DNA from: Chrysoporthe austroafricana
Taxonomy: Eukaryota > Ascomycota > Sordariomycetes > Diaporthales > Cryphonectriaceae
Reading direction: 5' to 3'
Length of the DNA stretch: 64,000 nt
Assembly: GCA_001051155.2 (NCBI GenBank)
Contig: JYIP02000006.1
Location: 2,666,001 to 2,730,000, forward strand
Part shown: piece after piece, positions 55,911-64,000 of the stretch
Layout: every line of letters starts with the position of its first letter
Position numbering within the stretch: position 1 is the first letter of the stretch
Made by a program: the position numbers and the translations under genes
Notes under the pieces: model-generated
The model's input: the letters and a program-made list of their open reading frames with translations, nothing else
Told to the model about the DNA's origin: nothing
Database searches by the model: none

Positions 55911-56023
55911 CGTTCCGTCTCCTCCCCATCCTCCTCGCGCGAGTGCGCAGGTGCTTGGGCCCATCTCTCCCTTCCTTCGGTCGTTGCAACTCCGCCAGCC
56001 AGCCAGCCAGCCAGCCTGACAAG

Positions 56024-57259
56024 ATGAGACTATCGGTCGCCTCCTCGCTTTCCCTGGCCTCTGGCCTGGTGGCAGCCTCACCTCTCGAGGCTCGTGGTAT
56101 GTACAGCATGAGCTCATACTTGAGGACTCTTCTCGGCCTAATCACGGTTTTGCAGACACCGCCGTCCTGGACACAACGGGCTATGACAACATGAAGTACT
56201 ACGTGCAGTACTCGGCGTCCGCATACTGCAACAGCGAAGATGCAGTTGGCGCAAAGGTGTCCTGCGGTGACTCTGGATGCCCAGATGTCATGGCGAATGG
56301 TGCCACAATCGTCGGTGTTATGCCGTAAGTCGGCCCCAAGGCTCTGTGTTCCCTGGCTTCCGAGGACTCAAGTGTTGATTTTTTGCGCTGCCAGCAACAC
56401 GACCACATTCGACTTGGAGGGCTATGTCGCAGTCGACACCGTCCGGGAGGAGATCGTGGTCGCATTCCGCGGCTCGTCTGACCTGCGCAACTGGATCGCA
56501 GACTTCCTCTTCATCGAGGTGGAATACTCGGACTGCACTGGCTGCTATGTTCATGACGGTTTCTACGACTCCTGGAAGGAGATTGAGTCTTACGCTGTCG
56601 AGTACGTCGAGGAGGCGTACGCGACGTACCCGAACTACACGCTCGTCATTGCCGGTCACTCCCTGGGTGCTGCGGTCGCGACCCTCGCAGGCGTGCAGTT
56701 CAGAATCGATGGGTGAGTACCCCCCTCCTCATGGGGACCGATATCACTGCCGAGGAGGATGTTGACAGGATCCTCAAGCTACCCGTGCGACATCTACACC
56801 GTCGGCTCCCCACGTGTCGGCAACCTGGCATGGGCCGAGTTCGTGACCAACCAGGACGGCGCCGAGTACCGGGCTACCCACTACGATGACCCCGTACCGC
56901 GCCTGCCGCCCATTGTGCTCGGCTACTACCACACCAGCCCCGAGTTCTGGCTGGCCGCCGGCCCCGCCACCAACATCAACTACACCATCGACGAGATCGA
57001 AGTCTGCGTGGGCAACGCGAACACTAGCTGCAACGCGGGCACGACCGGCCTCGACGGCACCGCGCACGACTACTACTTCCAGTACATGGGCTGTGGCGAT
57101 GAGAGCAACGGCATCAACCTGCGCAAGAGGTCCGAATCGATCTTCTGGGGCCGTGACGACAGCAGCAGCAACATCACCGACGCCGAGCTGGCTGAGAAGC
57201 TCACCAACTACACCATGCAGGATATCGCCTTCTCAGAGTCGCTCGCTGCTGGTAACTAG
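56024..57259 (+). CDS. Secreted class 3 (fungal-type) triacylglycerol lipase
   Basis: Hydrolyses triacylglycerols or related esters outside the cell. Exons 56024..56096, 56156..56324, 56395..56712 and 56779..57259 total 1041 nt (346 residues; family about 290-350). The signal peptide is MRLSVASSLSLASGLVAASP, with a propeptide ending near LEAR. The catalytic Ser is in AGHSLGAAVA near residue 170. The Asp is in HYDDPVPRLPP, after GSPRVGN. The His is in TAHDYYFQYMGC. The lid region follows RGSSDLRNWIADFLF. Cysteine pairs occur in CTGC and CGDSGCPDV. The last join (acceptor CAAG at 56778) gives RIDGYPCDIYTVGSPRVGN, matching family spacing. The C-terminal ~70 residues after the His are an Asn/Ser-rich tail not needed for catalysis. 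Feruloyl esterase is the main alternative. Confidence 0.92.
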
Positions 57260-59550
57260 GGCTCAGGTCTCAGGTCAGGGAGGCGCGGGTGGCTGGAGCA
57301 CTTCATGAGATGACTGGCAGGGCGGTCGCCCCCTCTTCAGCGTCAAATCGGTGGAAAGGGTTCTTAATCGTTCTAGATATGGACGATCTAATGATGACGA
57401 TGACGACGATGACAACATGCCAGGAAATGTCTCTTGAGGGACTGACCCACTGAAATCGAGGTCGCGAAAAAGCATGGAGTTCGGAGCATGAAACTTTCTA
57501 ATGACAATGGCTTGATGATCGAACATGATCCCCCCCCCTACTGCCCTACGTGATAAAACCTGTCTTTCGCAAGACCTTCCCCACCGCCTCCCCTTTTCCC
57601 TCTATCTCGAACCGTCGCGGCGCTCTCGCTTTCCAGTGCGTTGGGACGCACGTGGGACGTTTGTATCACTATTCCGCTCTTGACCGGGCTCCCGGTGCTA
57701 GCCAGCGGGGGGCGCGGCAGCAGACTGGGATATCCTGCCCGGCGTTCCCCAGGCGTCTAGCAACTTCTGAAACGGCCGGCCGGCTTCTTGGCCTCGCGGA
57801 TCCAGCGATCCTCGCCGTCGACCGATTCGGACCAACATGTATTTAGCCTCGGTGGGGCTATGACCTTTTTTTCTGTCCGTCTCTCTCTCCTTTCCCTTTT
57901 CTTTCTTTCTCCCCGCTCCTCTTGGGTTGTCCTTGGCAGAATTATGGCCATCACGGCACTAGCGAGCCCCGTGGCTCCATCTGGAGTGAGACCCAACGGT
58001 CACTCGGTTGCTGCTTGCTCGAGTTCTATCTGAGTATTCGAGCTGACGATCATGGTGCTAAAAGACACAACTCACCGCGACCAGCCACAGAGACGGCACG
58101 TGGGCACCTAAGTTCCAATTCTCACCGCACATGTCGGCAACAAGGGTGTCGTAGACAGGGGTACCGGACGTCCGCGGCGGCGATCGACGGACGAGGAAGA
58201 GCCAGAAGCTAATAACCTTGGCAGCCTTAGAAGACAGTAGACGAGGAAGATATTACACCACGTGCACACCTTCTCCAACGGACAAATGCCGGACCGGAGG
58301 ATTTTTGTCCGCGCGCATTGACGAGTAGGAAGTGGGTATAGCGCTTTACCTCTTATTATACTGCTTAAATCAGGTACCTGTCACGCCCGGGCCTCTTCCC
58401 AGCACCTTCACATGAGATCCTGGAAACGAAGGGCTCTGTTTCTCGGATGTCGCAACATGGAAGGGCATGTGCTTATGATGGGACTGTGGCGGGGCAGGGA
58501 CAGTGCCGTCGTGCAGACTTAGACAGAGAACGACATGTTGGCTATGAGTGGCCAAGTAGTGCTAATGAGGAAAGTTATCTCGACAGGAAGCCTTCAACCT
58601 ATCACTCAATTACAGCTATGTTGAGATCATATCGTCTGACAGTCTTCTGTACAAACTTTCGGGTGCAAAGTCCATCTACTCCATCAACTCTTCTATGAAT
58701 AAAAGAAACTTGGTCGTAGTATAGATCAGCAACTACAGTCTCCTTAGGCGCCTAGCCATCTCGACAGCAACGATAGCACAGCCAATTGAAGCGAGATGTG
58801 TCAAAGTACCATTGCCAAATTGAAAACACAGTATGTGGGGCGCACCCAGGCGTCGTATATCTAGTTGAGGATGTGACGATAGGAAGAACACCTTTCTTTT
58901 CATCTCCACCATCTCATATTAGGAATTGGACCGCCGTACCAAACTTCGGGAGCTGGCAGGAAGAAGCAGCCTTTCAACAAGCACAGCGCAAGACCGTTGT
59001 CTGCTCCTAGCTGATGTCTTGAGGCTATGGCCTCGCCAGTCTAAGCTCAACGTACTACTGTGGTCACTCAGGAGCATACTCAAAACTATAAATTGAGAAC
59101 GCACAGTGAAGGGTGCCACAACCACTCTTAGGTTCCCATTACGGACCCTAAGAGTGGATCTGATCACAATGTTGATCTCACATACGGGTTTCTGTCTATG
59201 CTGTTACAACTCGAAGGCCCTCAATGCAAGGTTACGAGGCACACAAATGGAGTAAAAGAAAAATAAAAAATAGATCGAGGTAGTCCTGATCCGAAAGGAA
59301 GGATAATGTTCCCAGGGACAGATTGATGAACCTTGTTTTCGTGCACCAATAACCTTTACCCAGCGAATGGAGCTGGTCTGCCTGCATATTGTTCCGGTAC
59401 TGGTGGACCTTGCAGTCGTGGTCTGTGCGTGCTGATGCAGTCTTCCCAACTTCACCTGTCCCGCAACGGGTCGACTTCGCATCCCTATCTCTTACATATT
59501 ACCAAAGATAATAGCCCACCACATTGGGAAACCCATCTACGGAGTACACA
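57260..59550. other. 2.3-kb intergenic region, lipase 3' flank and upstream of the orphan gene
   Basis: No gene is supported. A C8-9 run lies near 57530 and a 70-bp pyrimidine-rich tract at about 57863-57933 (sequence TTTTTTTCTGTCC then CT-rich). Small open frames lack character. Confidence 0.45.
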
Positions 59551-60549
59551 ATGCCTAAACGGTCCGCATCTAATGCTGGCATGGTGCATCCGCACGCAGT
59601 CTCGAAGAAAGCCAGAATAGATGCCCCTCGGGCCACGTCTTCCAGACCTAATAAACGGCCGCTACCTGAGACTTTTGACGATACCGGAGACCCGAGAGTT
59701 GCGTTGCCACACACATCGAACAAGGCCAGGTTCGATAACAGCCGAAGCATCTCGGAAACGTTAGCCGAAAGTCCAAAACCTTGGCCTAGTATTGACGATC
59801 AACCTCGACGGCAGCAACGCGCAACAACAATACCTCTAGAGTGGCTGCAACCCATTCGTGAAGCGTTCGATCGCTCGGAAGCTGCCTTCCGCCAAGCACG
59901 AGAAGAGTACTCTGTGTTCCGAAAGAACCGCTTGCCGAGCCCAGCGGCATCTGAAGATGAATTCGCTACTGTGTACGATTCGGAAGCGGTCGAGTTCGGC
60001 CACGTCCCTCTGATGTTCGGTCTTGAGAATGACGATCCCAGGGTGGAAGAAGTTTTTGGTACTGCCTATGCACGTCGGCTTCAGAAACGCCGCAGACACC
60101 TCCAAGCTGCAGCTTCTACTCGGTCTCCAAAGATAGAGGCTGTCCCGAACATACAGCTCAGCTCCGAGTCTTCTAGCTCTCGCCCTACTACGACGTCGAT
60201 GGAAGCGAACCGAACACTGCAGGATCAACAACCTATGAGACCCCTACGTCGATCTCACAGAGCGCAAGCAAGCCATTCCATCCAACGCCTGCTCGAGCGT
60301 AACGGAACAACGGGTTACAAAGATTCGCGGATATCGCAGCCACGGCCCAGCAAGCCACTACAACGTGAGGCAAGGGCTGCAACACCGGAACAAAGACATG
60401 AAAGTCTCTTTCTCAGGCTTACGAGGCGCAGCTGGCAGCGAGACTTCTACGAACTAGATCATAATGGCAAGCCACGTAGAGTGAATTTGGACAATAGGTA
60501 TGAACAATTTGAACTTCCTCCAACGGACTTCTCAAACCTAACTACATAG
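59551..60549 (+). CDS. Orphan basic protein, unknown function
   Basis: A single exon encodes 332 residues from the ATG at 59551; an in-frame TTG at 59524 is not needed. The start MPKRSASNAGMV and later basic segments (RPNKRPL, RRLQKRRRHLQ, RPLRRSHRAQ) suggest a nuclear or nucleic-acid-associated protein. A predicted helix WLQPIREAFDRSEAAFRQAREEYSVFRKNRL is the best-structured part. An acidic stretch (ASEDEFATVYDSEAVEF) follows, and the C-terminus is RLTRRSWQRDFYELDHNGKPRRVNL. I recognise no family. The gene lies by itself between long non-coding stretches, and could be species- or genus-specific. Confidence 0.55.
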   Translation: MPKRSASNAGMVHPHAVSKKARIDAPRATSSRPNKRPLPETFDDTGDPRVALPHTSNKARFDNSRSISETLAESPKPWPSIDDQPRRQQRATTIPLEWLQPIREAFDRSEAAFRQAREEYSVFRKNRLPSPAASEDEFATVYDSEAVEFGHVPLMFGLENDDPRVEEVFGTAYARRLQKRRRHLQAAASTRSPKIEAVPNIQLSSESSSSRPTTTSMEANRTLQDQQPMRPLRRSHRAQASHSIQRLLERNGTTGYKDSRISQPRPSKPLQREARAATPEQRHESLFLRLTRRSWQRDFYELDHNGKPRRVNLDNRYEQFELPPTDFSNLTT

Positions 60550-61218
60550 AGATAAGTGCGACTCTGCCTGAAAGCACTCAACATAACACACCAAGGCCGA
60601 AGCAACATGCCTGGTTTCTATGCTAAGTTGGCCTGGTAGGGCAAGGGGATCACGGGCAATCTGCTGATCGCGCACATGATGGTATCACATTTGTAAAAGC
60701 ATGGTCCTAAATCTGACATGGCTGGAGGCAGTGATATAGTCTAGACGACGTTGTATTTGCCAGGCTTCCGAAGCATGGTCGTTACCTGTTACAAGGGCTT
60801 GGTTCAGGGCTTGGAAGGGGTCTTCATTTAACGATAACTGTTAAGGTGTTCTAAGGAGTGCTGAAGAACCAGGTCCCTCCCTGATCCGACGGGCGCGTTC
60901 TCGTCGTACTTATAGACCTTGGTTCTCGACGTCTGCCTCAGGCATCCATTGCACAGCCCCCTTCTTTATGCAGTTGGGTACCGTTCTTCCTGCGGTTGGG
61001 CTTGACCGGTCAGGCCCAACGGCGCTTGGCTCGCAATGCCTTGTATTGTTCCTGGCTCAGGGCACCCCTTGGGTGTCCGTGTAACATTACCCTGGGTGCA
61101 GCGGCATAACTTCGAGTTCAGATTTCAACTGCGCATTTCAGACTTTTACATTCCAGCTTCAGCGGCTATATAGCTGGGCCTATTCGCGACGTTAGGACTG
61201 TTTATTTATTTTTTGTAA

Positions 61219-61243
61219 TGGGGGGGGGGGGNGGGGGGGGGGG
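61219..61243. repeat. Poly-G homopolymer with an ambiguous base
   Basis: About 25 G residues in a row with one N, followed by a purine-rich GGAAGGGGAGCGG. The length and the N indicate an assembly-uncertain homopolymer. Confidence 0.9.
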
Positions 61244-61480
61244 AAGGGGAGCGGAAAGAAACAAAAGTCAGCCTATAAATTTTAGAGTTTATAATTAACA
61301 AATCCGATAATTATCTAATAATTGTAATAATTGCCATCTTTTATAAAATATTTTTAGTAATAGCAATGCTCGTATACTAAGGAAGGATGTCCTTCTTTGA
61401 TTAAGAAAGGAAAGGGCTTGCTTAGCTGATTGTAAGGAAATATATACAGGAATAAATCACGTAGCAGTTTATATCCCGTG

Positions 61481-61620
61481 GTGAATTCACCGGGCATTCT
61501 CAAGTGAATTCACCGGGCATTCTCAAGTGAATTCACCGAGCATTCTCTGGTAGATTCACCGAGCATTCTCTGGTAGATTCACCCGACGTCCACGGTCGGA
61601 TTCACCAGTCATTCCCTGAT
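61481..61620. repeat. 23-bp tandem repeat, about six copies, progressively diverged
   Basis: The unit is GTGAATTCACCGGGCATTCT plus three bases. Copies 1 and 2 (61481-61526) are identical. Copies 3 and 4 (61527-61572) share the CCGAGCATTCTCTG variant. Copies 5 and 6 are degraded. Each copy centres on GATTCACC or GAATTCACC; GTGAATTCAC is a palindrome in the first copies. Confidence 0.88.
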
Positions 61621-61979
61621 GCCACGCTGTGTCCATTATTTAGCAAGCTTTAATTATATATGCAGCAAGGTAATGGAAATGCTGATGAATTCGCTTGGCG
61701 GATGGCTACCTAGGTAGTGATGGGCCTATAGAGTAATTAGACTTAAAAGGCACAATATTGCAGAGCTAACCATACAACCGCATTTTCAACACTATATCTA
61801 GTGGGTGCACAATTCGTGGTCCTTGGGTTGCCATCAAAGGGGTGGCTGTAAGCATTACGGATGTCCATTTACAAACCCTGAACCCTGAACACTGCGCTAA
61901 CCCTGAGCGCTGAGCTTAGACGAAATTCTCTAAAACCTGACAGCATCAGCATCACAGTTCGCCCGAGAGGTATTTCAAG

Positions 61980-63803
61980 ATGCCACCGCAGAGACCACTG
62001 CCAATCTCTGACGAGTTTGGATCAACAGACGAGTATGTCGAGTCTCTGCTCAGCTTTGCCTCAACGAGCGATGCATTCCAAATCCTGTGTGGGGGCGTCC
62101 ACATATTGGACTTCTTCACCAACGAGCCTGGCCTTTTCCAATGGGTTTTACCAGAGGATTGGCAGTCATTCCTCATGAAGTGCGACCCCATGGCCCTCTT
62201 AGACCTCCTCATGAGAGATGACCTCGACTCGCAATCCCCGGATCGCGGATGGCCGGACCCACCAGAGACTTTCCGCCAGTACGTCAGGGATGTGAGACGG
62301 CACTCACTCTCAAGGTCCTTCACGCCCGTCAAGCCAAAGCTGCCTGTCATACCTAGGCAGGTGGCGGTGGGAATGAATGTGAAAAAGGTTCATGAGGTCA
62401 CCAATTTCGCGGATTATGTGGATCGCTTGGCCGATGACATTGCGAAGCTGGCGGGCACGGAGATGACTCACTTCATCGACTTTGGGAGCGGGCAGAACTA
62501 CCTTGGCCGGACGTTGGCTTCTGCACCATATAGCAAGAACATCGTCGCAGTGGAGGGCCGAGAGAACAACCAGGAGGGGGCTCGAGTGCTCGACGTGTTT
62601 GCCGGCTTCGCGGAACCAGAGAAAGTCATGAGGAACAAGAAGGTCTGGCAGAGCCTGGTTGACAGCCAGACACCCATCGAGAAGTTGGATGAGAAAGCGA
62701 GAAGAAGGAACGCCGAAAGGCCCACCGAAGAGCAGATCCAGGCCGTAGATCTCAGGCCGAGAAGCGAGCTGAAGACTATCTACCGCCCTGAAGAGGGCAA
62801 AGGCGTCATCAAGTACATCACCGGGCGACTAGAGACTGGTGATCTGTCAGAGGTCCTGGGCAAGATCCACGACGTAGACATACCAGAAGATCAGCGGAAG
62901 GAGCTCTCGTTGATGGCCATCTCGATCCATTCTTGCGGCAACCTCTCGCATTTCGGGATACGATCCATGATTCTGAACCCTAGCATCAAGGCTGTGGCTA
63001 TTGTTGGTTGCTGTTATAATCTTCTCACGGAGAAGCTGGGCCCACCGACATACAAACTGCCGTACATGAGACCCAGCCTTCAGGCCATCAACGGACGAGT
63101 TGTGCGAGAATCAGAGAAGCATGACCCTCAAGGATTTCCCATGAGCCAACGGGTCTCAGACTACAACGGACAGGGCATCCGCTTCAACATCACGGCCCGG
63201 ATGATGGCGTGCCAAGCACCTCAGAACTGGACCGACAAGGAGTCCGACTCTTTCTTCACGCGCCACTTCTACCGCGCTGTGCTGCAGAAGATGTTCCTCG
63301 ACAAAGGTGTGATCTCCAAGGTGTACCACGACCTAGACAAGGACGGCGTCGACGCAAAGGAGGATGGCGCAAAGATTGACAGGAACAGCCCTTTCAACAT
63401 GTCTACCAATCCGGTCATCATTGGTTCTCTCGGGAAGACTTGCTACAAATCCTTCCATGCATATGTTCGGGGCGCGATCAGGAAGCTGACCACACACCGC
63501 GATTACACCCAATACAGCGAAGTCATACAGGAGAAAATGGGCGCCATCACCGATGAGGAGATTGATGAGTATGTTAAGGCATACGAGGGCAGAAAGAGGG
63601 AGCTGAGTGCCGTCTGGAGCCTGATGGCATTCAGCGCGTGCGTGGTGGAGTCTCTCATCGTCACGGATCGGTGGCTGTTCCTGAGGGAGCATGCAGACGT
63701 CGTCCAGAACTGCTGGGTAGAGTCAGTGTTCGACTACAAGGAGAGCCCGAGGAACCTGGTTGTGGTCGGCATCAAGAGGAAGGATGCCGTTGCAGGGCCC
63801 TGA
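61980..63803 (+). CDS. Methyltransferase-domain protein, METTL25/RRNAD1 family
   Basis: Probable SAM-dependent methyltransferase of the METTL25/METTL25B (RRNAD1) family, whose substrate is largely unknown. A single exon encodes 607 residues from the ATG at 61980. The N-terminal ~150 residues (SDAFQILCGGVHILDFF, PEDWQSFLMKCDPMALLDLLM) are family-specific. Motif I, the SAM-binding loop, is FIDFGSGQNYLGRTLA near residue 165; NIVAVEGRENN follows as the acidic end of strand 2. The second family signature is AISIHSCGNLSHFGIRSM, then AVAIVGCCYNLLTE. C-terminal blocks (ARMMACQAPQNW, FFTRHFYRAVLQKMFLDKG, DRWLFLREH) complete the family architecture. A basic/acidic linker around residues 235-270 probably loops out. 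No partner gene is apparent. Confidence 0.85.
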   Translation: MPPQRPLPISDEFGSTDEYVESLLSFASTSDAFQILCGGVHILDFFTNEPGLFQWVLPEDWQSFLMKCDPMALLDLLMRDDLDSQSPDRGWPDPPETFRQYVRDVRRHSLSRSFTPVKPKLPVIPRQVAVGMNVKKVHEVTNFADYVDRLADDIAKLAGTEMTHFIDFGSGQNYLGRTLASAPYSKNIVAVEGRENNQEGARVLDVFAGFAEPEKVMRNKKVWQSLVDSQTPIEKLDEKARRRNAERPTEEQIQAVDLRPRSELKTIYRPEEGKGVIKYITGRLETGDLSEVLGKIHDVDIPEDQRKELSLMAISIHSCGNLSHFGIRSMILNPSIKAVAIVGCCYNLLTEKLGPPTYKLPYMRPSLQAINGRVVRESEKHDPQGFPMSQRVSDYNGQGIRFNITARMMACQAPQNWTDKESDSFFTRHFYRAVLQKMFLDKGVISKVYHDLDKDGVDAKEDGAKIDRNSPFNMSTNPVIIGSLGKTCYKSFHAYVRGAIRKLTTHRDYTQYSEVIQEKMGAITDEEIDEYVKAYEGRKRELSAVWSLMAFSACVVESLIVTDRWLFLREHADVVQNCWVESVFDYKESPRNLVVVGIKRKDAVAGP

Positions 63804-64000
63804 TTCTCGAGCTATTCACCCTAGGGTGGCCCCGGGTTTCTCAACTCGGACAGCGAACACGCCAGGGTGCATCGTCGCTGGGACAAGGAGACGGCATCAC
63901 CGGAAGCTCGTTTGATTGCGCTGCTTGATTCCCTGCCATACGAATGATGAATGCGTCAGCCTGCGTCTCCAGGATATTACGTGGGGGGTCCTGGCTTCTT

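Larger units (their letters stand above)
52069..56023. other. 4-kb gene-poor region between beta-glucosidase and lipase
   Basis: This is the longest stretch without a supported gene. It holds the divergent promoters of the two secreted hydrolases. Many overlapping open frames on both strands (up to 238 codons near 54767) are GC-driven and have no consistent family character. Local features: repeated CTGTGGC at about 53977-53998, CCTGTCAAGG twice near 54008-54044, and a CAC-rich trinucleotide run at about 54330-54370. Confidence 0.45.
60550..61979. other. 1.4-kb AT-rich intergenic region with poly-G tract and tandem repeats
   Basis: No gene is supported. It contains a poly-G run with an unresolved base (61219-61243), then AT-rich DNA (about 61275-61460) and a 23-bp tandem repeat (61481-61620). 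The last 110 bp hold degenerate CCCTGA-type motifs just before the methyltransferase gene. Confidence 0.55.

Noticed and set aside
61868..61916. CCCTGA/CCCTAA-like repeats that might be telomeric
   Set aside because: The units are degenerate, not tandem TTAGGG, and lie inside coding neighbourhoods; no subtelomeric gene content follows.
1..64000. Secondary-metabolite or defence-type gene cluster
   Set aside because: No PKS, NRPS, terpene synthase, NLR or transposase gene is visible; only a single HET gene. CRISPR arrays are not expected in a fungal genome and none was seen.

Overview
This window looks like nuclear chromosomal DNA of a filamentous ascomycete (Pezizomycotina, perhaps a Sordariomycete; the class is a guess). 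Genes on both strands are interrupted by short introns, mostly 50-90 nt, with GTRNGT donors, CTNAC-type branch sites and YAG acceptors. The products are typical fungal housekeeping proteins, plus a HET-domain protein and secreted plant-cell-wall and lipid hydrolases. Most genes were rebuilt by joining exons by eye. For every spliced model with a resolved start and stop, the summed exon length is a multiple of three and family motifs run across the joins.

Layout. 1-13 kb: a disordered protein at the left edge (-), a vacuolar cation-chloride cotransporter (VHC1-like, -), a vacuolar amino acid transporter (AVT3/4-like, +), RNA polymerase II subunit RPB11 (+) and the Sm-like protein LSM5 (-). 13-23 kb: a WRN/RNase D-like exonuclease (+), the ribosome-assembly factor YTM1 (-), DNA polymerase delta small subunit POL31 (+) and a 1021-residue disordered protein with SUMO-interacting-like motifs and a fungal F-box-like/2EXR-type C-terminus (-). 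25-34.5 kb: serine/threonine dehydratase (+), a NAT9-like acetyltransferase (-), mitochondrial methionyl-tRNA synthetase (-), an NTF2-fold mRNA-export-type protein (+) and a HET protein (+). 34.7-48.5 kb: farnesyltransferase alpha subunit RAM2 (-), mevalonate kinase ERG12 (-), endopolygalacturonase (-), RPL38 (-), a 90-residue membrane protein with a 13-nt exon (+), CAAX protease STE24 (+) and mitochondrial bL34 (+). 49-64 kb: GH3 beta-glucosidase (-), class 3 lipase (+), an orphan basic protein (+), a repeat-bearing AT-rich stretch and a METTL25/RRNAD1-like methyltransferase (+).

How genes relate. ERG12, RAM2 and STE24 lie within about 13 kb and act in sequence in isoprenoid supply, protein farnesylation and CAAX processing. 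Polygalacturonase, beta-glucosidase and lipase all have signal peptides and fit a plant-associated or saprotrophic life. Several housekeeping pairs are divergent and share short promoters (YTM1/POL31, LSM5/exonuclease, MSM1/NTF2-like), and two MluI-box motifs sit just upstream of POL31.

The most unusual signal is in the beta-glucosidase gene. Two complete, well-formed introns are separated by a single nucleotide, and that one base is needed to keep frame and to restore a conserved Asp codon. It is either a one-nucleotide exon or a pair of sequentially spliced (stwintron-like) introns. I found no CRISPR array, rRNA, tRNA, complete transposon or secondary-metabolite cluster.
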